In this document: one piece after another, positions 23,171 through 35,190 of the stretch | Numbering within the stretch: position 1 is the stretch's first letter | Layout of the letters: each line of letters starts with the position of its first letter | DNA from: Tragulus kanchil | Taxonomy: Eukaryota > Chordata > Mammalia > Artiodactyla > Tragulidae | Direction: 5' to 3' | Length of the DNA: 64,000 nt | Assembly (NCBI GenBank): GCA_022376925.1 | Contig: JAIOJX010000005.1 | Coordinates: 90,679,001 to 90,743,000, forward strand | The notes under the pieces: generated by a model | Database searches by the model: none | What the model was told of the DNA's origin: nothing | The model's input: only the letters and a program-made list of their open reading frames with translations | Program-made: the position numbers and the translations under genes

Positions 23171-23810
23171 TTCCAAGAGTTTTCTGTCTCTGTGGCCGGC
23201 TTCTTGCTTTTATAGATGATCAGATACCCTTGGTGTTCATTTAACTGAGTTTAGTTTTTGGACAGTTGCTACGTGCCAGCTATATGCTTAAGATGTCCTT
23301 TGAGGAGCAAGGCAGGGTGTGAGTACTAACCAGGAGCCCTGGGCTGAGGACATCCAAAGCCCAAGAAGACTTTTTTGAAGGAGCTCAGAGGCTCCTAGGA
23401 GACAAGTAAGAAACCCGTGACCATGGAGAGGCTCTTAGGAGACAGGTAAGAAACCCTTGACCATGGTTGAAGGAAGATGCAACTCGTTTAGGGTTCACAC
23501 AGAAGGTTAGGATAGAACTCACCAGGAAGTACAGTGAGACAGCCCAGGGGATTGGAGCAGCAGGACCCCACTCTTCCTCTGGAGGGCAAGGCGGTGATAC
23601 CAGGGCAGGGGTCACTCAGAGAGAAAGAGCTGGAACACTGGGCGCCTTGAGACCAGAATACTGCCCAATGTGGAGAGGAAAGGAGAGATACACCCGACCC
23701 TCCCTCCTTCCACCCTCCAACCGCTTGTCCGTGCTTCTCCTTGGCTGAATCTGGCTGGAAGCCGTGGAAGCTCACCGACTTCAGGGAGTGGACTTCAGGG
23801 AGCCGGAGAT

Positions 23811-25978
23811 GCAGGCTGCGGAGTGCCCCCTCCCTCGCTGAGCAGGAAAAGGACAGTGCAGGGACTCTTGGGCCAGACAAATGCAGAACTGGCTCAGGCA
23901 GAAATGAAAATGCAATGACGAGAGTTGGCCTGGGTGATCGCTGCAGCCGTTACAGATGACAGGATGTTGGAGGACTTGGAAGCTTCCGTTCCCTCTGGGG
24001 GAGGAGAGGGAGCGAAGGGCGTTCCAGGGAGGAGGACCTGCCTGGACCAGGGCACGGCAGCCGGAACCGCAGGCTCCGCTTGTAGCCTTGTAGGCACCTC
24101 CGAACAGCTGCGTTGTCTTGTTCCTGTCTTGCTGTGGTCTTGTTGCTGTCCCTCTTCTGCCTCAGAAGACGCTTTCCCAGAGTGCATTCTCCCGTCTGTA
24201 TCCTCATTACTGACTGACGTGAGAGTTTTCACACAGGGAAAGCCAAGTGGGTAGCTTTGCACCCCAAATATCCCTAAGACCCGCTGCCTCCTTCATGGAG
24301 CACACATCCTTTCATGGCACTCAGCAACTGGGGTGCCTCACAAGTCCCAGAAAGCTGTTCATGGCTGACGCCAGTTACCCATGATGCCTGGGACTCGTCA
24401 CGCCCCAGGCCTCTGAGAGGATGCAGGTACCTTGGGAGGAGACAGACCTGATCATGTTAGTGACTCTCAGTGACTTTTGTCTTCCAGCCCTGAACGGTTG
24501 GCACTCGGTCATGCGGTTAGAATATGTTTCTCACATACCCCTGCTGTGAAATTCGTTTTTTGTTTTTTGTTTTTTTTAATGAAGATAGAGGATATTGGTT
24601 CAGTTTTCTTTATTACAGAAAATTTCAAGCGTGCACAAAAGTAGAGTGAATGTCCAAACCACCCAGCTTTACCAGTGATCAACACGGTCAGTCTTGAAGT
24701 TGTTTCACCCAGGAATAGTTCTGTTCACATCTCTGATAAAGATTTTATAACCACTATACCATTATCATTTTTAAAGAAGAATATTATTTCTAGGAAATTA
24801 GTGTTTAAAAGGTCAACAGCAGAGAATTTTCTGGGGTCAGGTATATTATTTTGCTTCCTCTGCTTTAAAGCTTTACCTGTGCCCTAAGAAGAATTAGCAG
24901 GCTGCGGAGTGCCCCTCCTCGCTGAGCAGGAAAAGGACAGTGCAGGGACTCTTGGGCCAGACAAATGCAGAACTGGCTCAGGCAGAAATGAAAATGCAAT
25001 GACGAGAGTTGGCCTGGGTGATCGCTGCAGCCGTTACAGATGACAGGATGTTGGAGGACTTGGAAGCGTCCGTTCCTCTGGGGAGGAGAGGGAGCGAAGG
25101 GCGTTCCAGGGAGGAGGACCTGCCTGGACCAGGGCACGGCAGCCGGAACCGCAGGCTCCGCTTGTAGCCTTGTAGGCACCTCCGAACAGCTGCGTTGTCT
25201 TGTTCCTGTCTTGCTGTGGTCTTGTTGCTGTCCCTCTTCTGCCTCAGAAGACGCTTTCCCAGAGTGCATTCTCCCGTCTGTATCCTCATTACTGACTGAC
25301 GTGAGAGTTTTCACACAGGGAAAGCCAAGTGGGTAGCTTTGCACCCCAAATATCCCTAAGACCCGCTGCCTCCTTCATGGAGCACACATCCTTTCATGGC
25401 ACTCAGCAACTGGGGTGCCTCACAAGTCCCAGAAAGCTGTTCATGGCTGACGCCAGTTACCCATGATGCCTGGGACTCGTCACGCCCCAGGCCTCTGAGA
25501 GGATGCAGGTACCTTGGGAGGAGACAGACCTGATCATGTTAGTGACTCTCAGTGACTTTTGTCTTCCAGCCCTGAACGGTTGGCACTCGGTCATGCGGTT
25601 AGAATATGTTTCTCACATACCCCTGCTGTGAAATTCGTTTTTTGTTTTTTGTTTTTTTTAATGAAGATAGAGGATATTGGTTCAGTTTTCTTTATTACAG
25701 AAAATTTCAAGCGTGCACAAAAGTAGAGTGAATGTCCAAACCACCCAGCTTTACCAGTGATCAACACGGTCAGTCTTGAAGTTGTTTCACCCAGGAATAG
25801 TTCTGTTCACATCTCTGATAAAGATTTTATAACCACTATACCATTATCATTTTTAAAGAAGAATATTATTTCCCCTAGGAAATTAGTGTTTAAAAGGTCA
25901 ACAGCAGAGAATTTTCTGGGGTCAGGTATATTATTTTTGCTTCCCCTCTGCTTTAAAGCTTTACCCCTGTGCCCTGAG
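23811..25978. repeat. Direct duplication D8 (offset 1086 bp)
   Basis: Copy 1 is about 23811-24885 and copy 2 about 24897-25975. Copy 2 has lost bases from C and G runs near its start ('gtgcccctcctcgc' against 'gtgccccctccctcgc'; 'ttcctctggggagg' against 'ttccctctgggggagg'). Copy 1 has lost bases near its end ('tttctaggaa' against 'tttcccctaggaa'). The 11 bases between the copies ('aagaagaatta') match neither. Confidence 0.95.
24570..24790 (-). mobile_element. Old LINE 3-prime-end-like segment
   Basis: The order 'gaaaatttcaagcgtgcac', 'ccaaaccacccagctttacc', 'ataaccactataccattatc' recalls the antisense 3-prime end of an old mammalian LINE. I cannot fix the family. Copies at 25657-25870 and 26821-26970 come from D8 and D9. 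Confidence 0.35.
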
Positions 25979-27920
25979 ACCCTTGGCCCCAGATGGAAAT
26001 CTCCCCTTCCTCCTTACTGTGCTGACTGCAGGCTCTGGGGCCTTTTACTTGCTCTCCTGTTTCTGGGTACGAGCCCCCTAAGCATCTCAGTCATGCTGTG
26101 TCTGCCCATCCTCAGGAAGGTATGTGGACTGGCTTCCCACCCAGGGGTCTGAGTCTGAGGTCATCACATTTTGTGTGTAGGGTGAGAATCTTGACATTCA
26201 TTTGCAGCTCTGCTGCAAGGACGTCTCCTTTGCAGTCTTCCCTGGAAGCTTGGAGCTGGGAAGCCTCTGCAGAGCGTCCAGGGAGGAATCATGCTGTCTC
26301 GAGGTGGGCTGGCATCAAGGCTTCTAGAAAGTCTGGTGCCGTGTCGTGTGTGAAGCCACGCAGGGTTTGAGGGCACCCCACAGGAAGCTGTGGGCAGCGT
26401 GTGCAGGCAGATGGCTTCTGGACAGGTAGGAAATGAGCATCTCTGTGCAGAATCTCCAGATCTGACCTCTGCAACTCCTGCAGTATCCACAGAATGGTTT
26501 CAATTCAGTTACTTCACCCTCACAACAAGCTTTTCTAGTGGGAGCCTCACCTGAAGAGCAAAGGACCTGGGGCTCAGGGGAAATGCCTGGCCGGGCAGGA
26601 GTGCTGGTAAAAGGGACAGTGAGGTGCAAAGGAACTGCCCGGGCTACCAGGCCAGGGCACTTCCCACTCAGTCAGCTCTTCAGCAGAAAAGGGAAAAAGG
26701 GATCTGGTCACTGCACTTAGAAACAAGGGGAACTGAATGGAGCTTTGATGATAACTCATGACGGAGAGTGAGGTGGCCGGTAGCAAGTGTCCTTTTTCCT
26801 GAAGGTACCCAATTACCCGAGAAAATTTCAAGCGTGCACAAAAGTAGAGTGAATGTCCAAACCACCCAGCTGTTTCTTGAAGTTGTTTCACCCAGGAATA
26901 GTTCTGTTCACATCTCTGATAAAGATTTTATAACCACTATACCATTATCATTTTTAAAGAAGAATATTATTTCCCCTAGGAAATTAGTGTTTAAAAGGTC
27001 AACAGCAGAGAATTTTCTGGGGTCAGGTATATTATTTTTGCTTCCCCTCTGCTTTAAAGCTTTACCCCTGTGCCCTGAGACCCTTGGCCCCAGATGGAAA
27101 TCTCCCCTTCCTCCTTACTGTGCTGACTGCAGGCTCTGGGGCCTTTTACTTGCTCTCCTGTTTCTGGGTACGAGCCCCCTAAGCATCTCAGTCATGCTGT
27201 GTCTGCCCATCCTCAGGAAGGTATGTGGACTGGCTTCCCACCCAGGGGTCTGAGTCTGAGGTCATCACATTTTGTGTGTAGGGTGAGAATCTTGACATTC
27301 ATTTGCAGCTCTGCTGCAAGGACGTCTCCTTGCAGTTTTCCCCTGGAAGCTTGGAGCTGGGAAGCCTCTGCAGAGCGTCCAGGGAGGAATCATGCTGTCT
27401 CGAGGTGGGCTGGCATCAAGGCTTCTAGAAAGTCTGGTGCCGTGTCGTGTGTGAAGCCACGCAGGGTTTGAGGGCACCCCACAGGAAGCTGTGGGCAGCG
27501 TGTGCAGGCAGATGGCTTCTGGACAGGTAGGAAATGAGCATCTCTGTGCAGAATCTCCAGATCTGACCTCTGCAACTCCTGCAGTATCCACAGAATGGTT
27601 TCAATTCAGTTACTTCACCCTCACAACAAGCTTTTCTAGTGGGAGCCTCACCTGAAGAGCAAAGGACCTGGGGCTCAGGGGAAATGCCTGGCCGGGCAGG
27701 AGTGCTGGTAAAAGGGACAGTGAGGTGCAAAGGAACTGCCCGGGCTACCAGGCCAGGGCACTTCCCACTCAGTCAGCTCTTCAGCAGAAAAGGGAAAAAG
27801 GGATCTGGTCACTGCACTTAGAAACAAGGGGAACTGAATGGAGCTTTGATGATAACTCATGACGGAGAGTGAGGTGGCCGGTAGCAAGTGTCCTTTTTCC
27901 TGAAGGTACCCAATTACCCG
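25700..27920. repeat. Direct duplication D9 (offset 1121 bp at start, 1101 at end)
   Basis: Copy 1 is about 25700-26819 and copy 2 about 26821-27920. Copy 2 lacks about 23 bases some 50 nt from its start ('cccagctgtttcttg' against 'cccagctttaccagtg...'). In the middle, 'ctcctttgcagtcttccctgg' and 'ctccttgcagttttcccctgg' differ. A 161-codon frame at 26768-27253 exists only because it crosses this junction. Confidence 0.96.
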
Positions 27921-28164
27921 CTAACATCTTGCCAGGTAGGACCAGTCCACAAGGATAATGAAGCCTCAGTGGAGGTTGGGGCAGGATGACCAAGCCCTCT
28001 ACTTCTGTGAGTCTCGAAAAAAAAATGGTGGGCGGTCCCAACTGTGGACCTCCCGGGGATGGTCCAGATTATCTAACTTTGCTCTCCTGTGTTTAAAGTG
28101 GGCCACAGACCGGGGGCTTGGGCCTCTGGTTACTTAGGGATCTGTTGCCCTTTGTGGGAATCAT

Positions 28165-28410
28165 TTGACCTCTGTAAGCCAACAACCTTTCACCTTTCAG
28201 TATGTGAATCCCAGACTTTGCTCTCCCGATGAGTCACCAGGAAAACTTCCGGCACCGTGTCCCACCCTTCGAAGTCTGGGGATCCGAGCCAGGCATTGTT
28301 TTTGTTGTTGTTGTTTTTTAAAGTTCCTAGATAAGTTCAAAATTGCTTTGGACCTAGCAATAAAATCTAAAAGTACACATTTGTGAGCACATATTAATCT
28401 CACCGGAGGC
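28165..28410. other. Unassigned sequence before the Bov-tA element
   Basis: It contains a GTT-repeat stretch near 28300-28318 and nothing else that I recognise. Confidence 0.4.
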
Positions 28411-28423
28411 TTGAGGAAAAAAA

Positions 28424-28650
28424 AAGTGTGTGTGCTCGGTTGCGTCCAGCTCTTCTTGGCCCTATGCACTGTTGACTGCCGGGCTCCTCTGTCCATGGAA
28501 CTCTCCAGGCAAGAATACTGGAGTGTGGAGTGGGTTGCCATTTCCTTCTCCAGGGGAATCTTCCCAACCCAGAGATCAAACGTGTGTCTCTTGTGTCTGC
28601 GGCACTAGCAGGCAGATTCTTTACCACTAGTACCACCTGGGAAGCCCTGA
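28424..28650 (-). mobile_element. Bov-tA SINE, minus strand
   Basis: The reverse complement is complete. The tail is at 28424, 'aagaatactggagtgtggag' and 'tgccatttccttctccaggg' lie in the body, and 'ccacctgggaagccctgag' is the complement of the head. 'tgaggaaaaaa' and 'tgagaaaaaa' on the two sides are consistent with a target-site duplication. Confidence 0.92.
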
Positions 28651-28721
28651 GAAAAAATGCTGCTGCCCCTTTAAATAGTTCTTTTGTGTGTTTTTAAATT
28701 TTTTTCCTCTATTGGTTATTT

Positions 28722-29975
28722 TTCTCATCTTTATTGAGATAGAGTTGACATAAAACATTGTATAGGTTGAGGTGTTGATTTGAGAGGCTTACATTTGTAA
28801 AAGATTAACTGCTATAGCATCAGTTAACTATCTGCATGGCGTCAGGCATGTAATTACCTAAAATGTTCTTTGATTTTTTTCATTGCATTTTTTGAAAAAC
28901 AGGGGCAGCTCATTATGAGCTTTCTCCTTTTTTCCACAAACGTTGATGTAACTGAGTCTTTGTTCTGTGCCTCTCCCACTTAATTGTATTTTGGAGATTT
29001 TTCTTAACAATTCAGTGACTGCTTCCTTATTCTTTTTTACAGTTGCGTAGTGATCCATTGTATGGCTGGCTCTTACTTTTGAGCATCTAATTTCCATCTC
29101 TGTTCTCACAGTGTTATAATGACCTTGAACATGGATCATTTCATAGGCAAGTAAATATATCTAAGGGGATTCATTTCTTTGGCTAATGGTTATCTAGTGC
29201 CTGTTACCCACTGGTGACTCTATTAAACCATTTCCTTGTATTGCTTCAGTCCTCACGTTGGTCTGTGAGGTAATCAGTATTATTGCCTTTATTTTATAGA
29301 TGAAGAAACTGAGGCTTAGAGATGCTTGAGTGGTTTGTCTAAAGTGACACCTCAGAGAATGGCAGAGTCAGAACTCACTCTTAGGCAAGTTAATTGCAGA
29401 GGAATTCCTTCATTCTGAGATACCGCCTTTCTGGGTAAATTCCCAGAAGTGACATTGTGGGGTCAGATGCACTATGCATGTGTAATTTGGGTAGATGTTG
29501 CCACATTGCCCTCAACAGAGCTCGTACTAATTTATTTATACTTCCATGTGCAGGATGTGAGAGTGGACATGTTTGGCCTGTACCTTATTTTTATCAAATT
29601 TGGAGTTTTGCCATCTGATAGATGAAAAATGTGATGTTGACATAGTCCCTTTGCATTTCTCTCAAGGAGAAGTGGGTCAACGTCTTTTCACGTTTGTGGA
29701 AGAGTATTTGGATTTCCTTTCCTGCGAAGCCCTAGTTCATGGTCTTTCTCATCTGACTTTGGGGTCATTGGTCTCCCTCTTACCCATTTTTCTCAGTACT
29801 TCATATATTACAGAGAATTGCACATCCCCCCCACCCTTTTTTTTTTTTTTCTAATTTCCAGTTGCAAAAAATTTCCCACTTGTCATTTATCTTTTGACTT
29901 GGCTTTGGTGGGTGTTTTTTTTAAGCCACAATGAAATCTTTTTATGCTTTCTTAATGCCCCTAGGAATTACTGTT
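28722..29975 (-). mobile_element. L1M remnant, minus strand, with a MIR inside
   Basis: Antisense L1M pieces run in order. First comes 'ctttattgagatagagttga' (28722-28860), then 'ttttacagttgcgtagtgatcc' (about 29035), 'gtaaattcccagaagtgac' (about 29437) and 'cgtcttttcacgtttgtgg' (29680). The last is 'cttgtcatttatcttttgac' (29879). The part from 29151 is copied again at 30273 (D10), and the last 100 bases a third time at 32079 (D11). Confidence 0.72.
29235..29395 (+). mobile_element. MIR SINE remnant
   Basis: 'tatagatgaagaaactgagg' followed by 'cttagagatgcttgagtgg' and 'ggcagagtcagaactcactc' is the MIR core. A copy at about 30357-30517 is produced by D10. Confidence 0.85.
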
Positions 29976-30049
29976 ACGATATTATAGTAAAACTGCTGTG
30001 TTTTTATACTTTTGAAAAGCAAAGTAGGACACACAATTGTGATTTGGTT

Positions 30050-30195
30050 TCAGTGCTGAACAATGCATTTAAAGGAGATTCAGAAGACAGCATAAGGGGG
30101 GATACACATATGACTAATCTGGGAACATACATATCTGTAAACAACAAAACTCTATAAAAGTTAAAAGTAAAAGAAAAGTTAAAAAAAAGAGCATA
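30050..30195 (+). mobile_element. L1 3-prime tail with poly-A, plus strand
   Basis: The segment contains 'gggggatacacatatgacta', 'atctgggaacatacatatct' and 'acaaaactctataaaag', then an A-rich end. The same tail occurs at 55840-55935 and, reversed, at 51310-51370. This points to a common 5-prime-truncated L1 group. D10 and D11 repeat it at about 31172-31315 and 32260-32403. Confidence 0.65.
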
Positions 30196-30989
30196 GAAGA
30201 TGCTAGATACTCTTAAATTGTGTTAAACTTTTAATGAAATTTCCATCCTGTTCCACTGGTGAACTCTTTATGGTAAATATATCTAAGGGGATTCATTTCT
30301 TTGGCTAATGGTTATCTAGTGCCTGTTACCCACTGGTGACTCTATTAAACCATTTCCTTGTATTGCTTCAGTCCTCACGTTGGTCTGTGAGGTAATCAGT
30401 ATTATTGCCTTTATTTTATAGATGAAGAAACTGAGGCTTAGAGATGCTTGAGTGGTTTGTCTAAAGTGACACCTCAGAGAATGGCAGAGTCAGAACTCAC
30501 TCTTAGGCAAGTTAATTGCAGAGGAATTCCTTCATTCTGAGATACCGCCTTTCTGGGTAAATTCCCAGAAGTGACATTGTGGGGTCAGATGCACTATGCA
30601 TGTGTAATTTGGGTAGATGTTGCCACATTGCCCTCAACAGAGCTCGTACTAATTTATTTATACTTCCATGTGCAGGATGTGAGAGTGGACATGTTTGGCC
30701 TGTACCTTATTTTTATCAAATTTGGAGTTTTGCCATCTGATAGATCAAAAATGTGATGTTGACATAGTCCCTTTGCATTTCTCTCAAGGAGAAGTGGGTC
30801 AACGTCTTTTCACGTTTGTGGAAGAGTATTTGGATTTCCTTTCCTGCGAAGCCCTAGTTCATGGTCTTTCTCATCTGACTTTGGGGTCATTGGTCTCCCT
30901 CTTACCCATTTTTCTCAGTACTTCATATATTACAGAGAATTGCACATCCCCCCCACCCTTTTTTTTTTTTTTCTAATTTCCAGTTGCAA

Positions 30990-33165
30990 AAAATTTCCCA
31001 CTTGTCATTTATCTTTTGACTTGGCTTTGGTGGGTGTTTTTTTTAAGCCACAATGAAATCTTTTTATGCTTTCTTAATGCCCCTAGGAATTACTGTTACG
31101 ATATTATAGTAAAACTGCTGTGTTTTTATACTTTTGAAAAGCAAAGTAGGACACACAATTGTGATTTGGTTTCAGTGCTGAACAATGCATTTAAAGGAGA
31201 TTCAGAAGACAGCATAAGGGGGGGATACACATATGACTAATCTGGGAACATACATATCTGTAAACAACAAAACTCTATAAAAGTTAAAAGTAAAATAAAA
31301 GTTAAAAAAAAAAGCATAGAAGATGCTAGATACTCTTAAATTGTGTTAAACTTTTAATGAAACTTCTTGAATTCAGAGCTGAATAAGAGAGGCACATAAT
31401 CCTTGTGTCTTTCCCCCCATCTTCTTAAAAAAATTTTTTTTTATTGGAGTGTAGTTGATTTAACAACGTTCTCTTCATCTTCCTGTATGATACCACTTTA
31501 TATTTCATGAGATCTCAAATTAGGATAAATCTCCTCCTGTGAGAAACTGATCAATTCCTGAATTATGTGCATTTTGTATATTATTACTGTAGCGTTTTCT
31601 CTTCTCCAGAACCTTCTTAAATGACCTTTCATTTAATTGGTATCCTTTTCTCTCTCCTAGTTGATTTCAGGCTGTTTATCTGGTGGTTTTATTTTACCCT
31701 GCAGTATTTTCCATTTCCCCTGCTTAAAGAAAGGTTAGAAGCTCTGGACCTTGAAACTAATCATCTTCCACATTGGTCAACTAGCCAGTCATCTTTGTTC
31801 ATCTCACAAATATTTCTGAGAATTGTGCCAGCTACTGTGCTGGGTTTTAGGAGACAGTCCCTGCATCTTAGAGCTCATATTCTAGGGAGAATAGACATCA
31901 GACAATTAAGGTATAGAATTAAAATTGTGATAGATGCTTCAGAAGATACACATGTGGTTCTCAGGCTATGATGGGGGAACTGAACTAGTGCAGGGCAGCC
32001 GGGAGAGCTCCCCAGAGACGACGTGTGGGCTGCCATCCTCTGAAAGATGAGTCAAAGTTAGCTACGCAGAGGACTGAAAAATTTCCCACTTGTCATTTAT
32101 CTTTTGACTTGGCTTTGGTGGGTGTTTTTTTTAAGCCACAATGAAATCTTTTTATGCTTTCTTAATGCCCCTAGGAATTACTGTTACGATATTATAGTAA
32201 AACTGCTGTGTTTTTATACTTTTGAAAAGCAAAGTAGGACACACAATTGTGATTTGGTTTCAGTGCTGAACAATGCATTTAAAGGAGATTCAGAAGACAG
32301 CATAAGGGGGGGATACACATATGACTAATCTGGGAACATACATATCTGTAAACAACAAAACTCTATAAAAGTTAAAAGTAAAATAAAAGTTAAAAAAAAA
32401 AGCATAGAAGATGCTAGATACTCTTAAATTGTGTTAAACTTTTAATGAAACTTCTTGAATTCAGAGCTGAATAAGAGAGGCACATAATCCTTGTGTCTTT
32501 CCCCCCATCTTCTTAAAAAAATTTTTTTTTATTGGAGTGTAGTTGATTTAACAACGTTCTCTTCATCTTCCTGTATGATACCACTTTATATTTCATGAGA
32601 TCTCAAATTAGGATAAATCTCCTCCTGTGAGAAACTGATCAATTCCTGAATTATGTGCATTTTGTATATTATTACTGTAGCGTTTTCTCTTCTCCAGAAC
32701 CTTCTTAAATGACCTTTCATTTAATTGGTATCCTTTTCTCTCTCCTAGTTGATTTCAGGCTGTTTATCTGGTGGTTTTATTTTACCCTGCAGTATTTTCC
32801 ATTTCCCCTGCTTAAAGAAAGGTTAGAAGCTCTGGACCTTGAAACTAATCATCTTCCACATTGGTCAACTAGCCAGTCATCTTTGTTCATCTCACAAATA
32901 TTTCTGAGAATTGTGCCAGCTACTGTGCTGGGTTTTAGGAGACAGTCCCTGCATCTTAGAGCTCATATTCTAGGGAGAATAGACATCAGACAATTAAGGT
33001 ATAGAATTAAAATTGTGATAGATGCTTCAGAAGATACACATGTGGTTCTCAGGCTATGATGGGGGAACTGAACTAGTGCAGGGCAGCCGGGGAGAGCTCC
33101 CCAGAGACGACGTGTGGGCTGCCATCCTCTGAAAGATGAGTCAAAGTTAGCTACGCAGAGGACTG
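30990..33165. repeat. Direct duplication D11 (offset 1088 bp)
   Basis: Copy 1 is about 30990-32076 and copy 2 about 32079-33165. One base is missing near the end of copy 1 ('gcagccgggagagc' against 'gcagccggggagagc'). It overlaps D10 copy 2, so the sequence around 'cccacttgtcatttatc' occurs three times (29875, 30997, 32085). Confidence 0.97.
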
Positions 33166-33345
33166 GTGAAACATGTTCTGGGCCAAGATAACAGGCCATG
33201 CAAAAATCCTGAAAGCAACAGAAGCCCGGCAAGTTTGAGGAACTGAAAGATGAGTATGGTCAGAGCATGATCTGGCTTTGGGCTTAGGAAGGATCTGGAA
33301 GTAGGTGGGGCCCATGTTGACGAGGTTGACAGTCTATCCTCTAAG
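31800..33345 (-). mobile_element. L2 remnant, minus strand (split by D11)
   Basis: 'gaattgtgccagctactgtg', 'tagagctcatattctaggg', 'gtgatagatgcttcagaag' and 'gaaacatgttctgggccaag' follow the antisense L2 3-prime pattern. The most complete version is 32888-33345, and a further partial copy starts at 34081 (D12). Confidence 0.55.
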
Positions 33346-35190
33346 GCTACTGAGTTTCTCTTTGAATAAACCTTGACCGCTGAGTGAAATCTGCAAGATG
33401 TCCATTTGAAGAGAAGAGACCTACTTGTTAGCTTTGTCTCTGGCTGCCTTCACGTTTCTGAGCTGAGAATACCTTAAATGTTGCCTATTGCTGGTCTAAT
33501 GCTCACTTTTTACAGATGACAGACCAGGGAAAGCCAGCGACTGACACGTCCATGCTGGTGGCCGCTGTCAGAACTTGAACCTCATCTCCTGGTGTGCAGA
33601 CGGTGTTCTTTGTACTCTGCACTTATTTCCTCTTCCCTTAGCGAACGTATTCTGTCTAAAAACGGAAATGTGTTTAATGTGTAGTCTTTTCCTGATTTGC
33701 ATGAGAACTCTGAGGAAGGTATAAAAAGTTTGTTGAATGACTTTTGTTAAAAACACCATGCCAGAGCGGAGACTGCCTTCTAGAAGATGGGATCTGTGGA
33801 GATCACATCCACGCCTTTAGTTTTACAGCTTCTGTACACCCTTTGCTATCTAGAGCATCTAATTCAAGGAACGGAACGGAGCCGGCATATGTGTCTTTTA
33901 AATTAAGAATAGGTGTTTATTCCCTTGTCTCTGCCAATCTAGAACATTCTTCAGATGAATAAATTTGGCCTGCAAAAATGGCATTTTAATCCATTCTTTT
34001 TTAGTTTTTTCAGGACATGCTTTTGGCCAATCATCTTCATGTTTTAAAACCCATATTGGCGAAAGCATGACATCAGACAATCTTAGAGCTCATATTCTAG
34101 GGAGAATAGACATCAGACAATTAAGGTATAGAATTAAAATTGTGATAGATGCTTCAGAAGATACACATGTGGTTCTCAGGCTATGATGGGGGAACTGAAC
34201 TAGTGCAGGGCAGCCGGGGAGAGCTCCCCAGAGACGACGTGTGGGCTGCCATCCTCTGAAAGATGAGTCAAAGTTAGCTACGCAGAGGACTGGTGAAACA
34301 TGTTCTGGGCCAAGATAACAGGCCATGCAAAAATCCTGAAAGCAACAGAAGCCCGGCAAGTTTGAGGAACTGAAAGATGAGTATGGTCAGAGCATGATCT
34401 GGCTTTGGGCTTAGGAAGGATCTGGAAGTAGGTGGGGCCCATGTTGACGAGGTTGACAGTCTATCCTCTAAGGCTACTGAGTTTCTCTTTGAATAAACCT
34501 TGACCGCTGAGTGAAATCTGCAAGATGTCCATTTGAAGAGAAGAGACCTACTTGTTAGCTTTGTCTCTGGCTGCCTTCACGTTTCTGAGCTGAGAATACC
34601 TTAAATGTTGCCTATTGCTGGTCTAATGCTCACTTTTTACAGATGACAGACCAGGGAAAGCCAGCGACTGACACGTCCATGCTGGTGGCCGCTGTCAGAA
34701 CTTGAACCTCATCTCCTGGTGTGCAGACGGTGTTCTTTGTACTCTGCACTTATTTCCTCTTCCCTTAGCGAACGTATTCTGTCTAAAAACGGAAATGTGT
34801 TTAATGTGTAGTCTTTTCCTGATTTGCATGAGAACTCTGAGGAAGGTATAAAAAGTTTGTTGAATGACTTTTGTTAAAAACACCATGCCAGAGCGGAGAC
34901 TGCCTTCTAGAAGATGGGATCTGTGGAGATCACATCCACGCCTTTAGTTTTACAGCTTCTGTACACCCTTTGCTATCTAGAGCATCTAATTCAAGGAACG
35001 GAACGGAGCCGGCATATGTGTCTTTTAAATTAAGAATAGGTGTTTATTCCCTTGTCTCTGCCAATCTAGAACATTCTTCAGATGAATAAATTTGGCCTGC
35101 AAAAATGGCATTTTAATCCATTCTTTTTTAGTTTTTCTTCAGGACATGCTTTTGGCCAATCATCTTCATGTTTTAAAACCCATATGTGGC
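32954..35190. repeat. Direct duplication D12 (offset 1127 bp)
   Basis: Copy 1 is about 32954-34080 and copy 2 about 34081-35190. The last 30 bases of copy 1 are corrupted: 'catattggcgaaagcatga' where copy 2 has 'catatgtggcagaaagcttg'. They are followed by 'catcagacaa', a stray repeat of bases that properly lie about 30 nt inside the unit. Confidence 0.96.
33490..33620 (+). mobile_element. MIR SINE remnant
   Basis: The order is 'ctcactttttacagatgac', 'agaccagggaaagccag', 'gtcagaacttgaacctcatc'. It matches a diverged MIR. It recurs at about 34617-34747 through D12. Confidence 0.6.

Larger units (their letters stand above)
29151..31361. repeat. Direct duplication D10 (offset 1122 bp)
   Basis: Copy 1 is about 29151-30239 and copy 2 about 30273-31361. 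Small differences are 'gatagatgaaaaatg' against 'gatagatcaaaaatg', six against seven G at 30096/31218, and 'aaaagaaaag' against 'aaaataaaag'. Between the copies lie 33 bases (30240-30272) that match neither neighbour. Confidence 0.96.

Noticed and set aside
24865..25344. 159-codon open frame, minus strand
   Set aside because: It spans the D8 junction and is lengthened by it. The non-junction version (23894-24262) is shorter and has no recognisable motif.
31621..31971. 116-codon frame, repeated exactly at 32709-33059
   Set aside because: The repetition is due to D11. The frame runs into an L2 remnant and is rich in hydrophobic residues, as T-rich DNA always gives.
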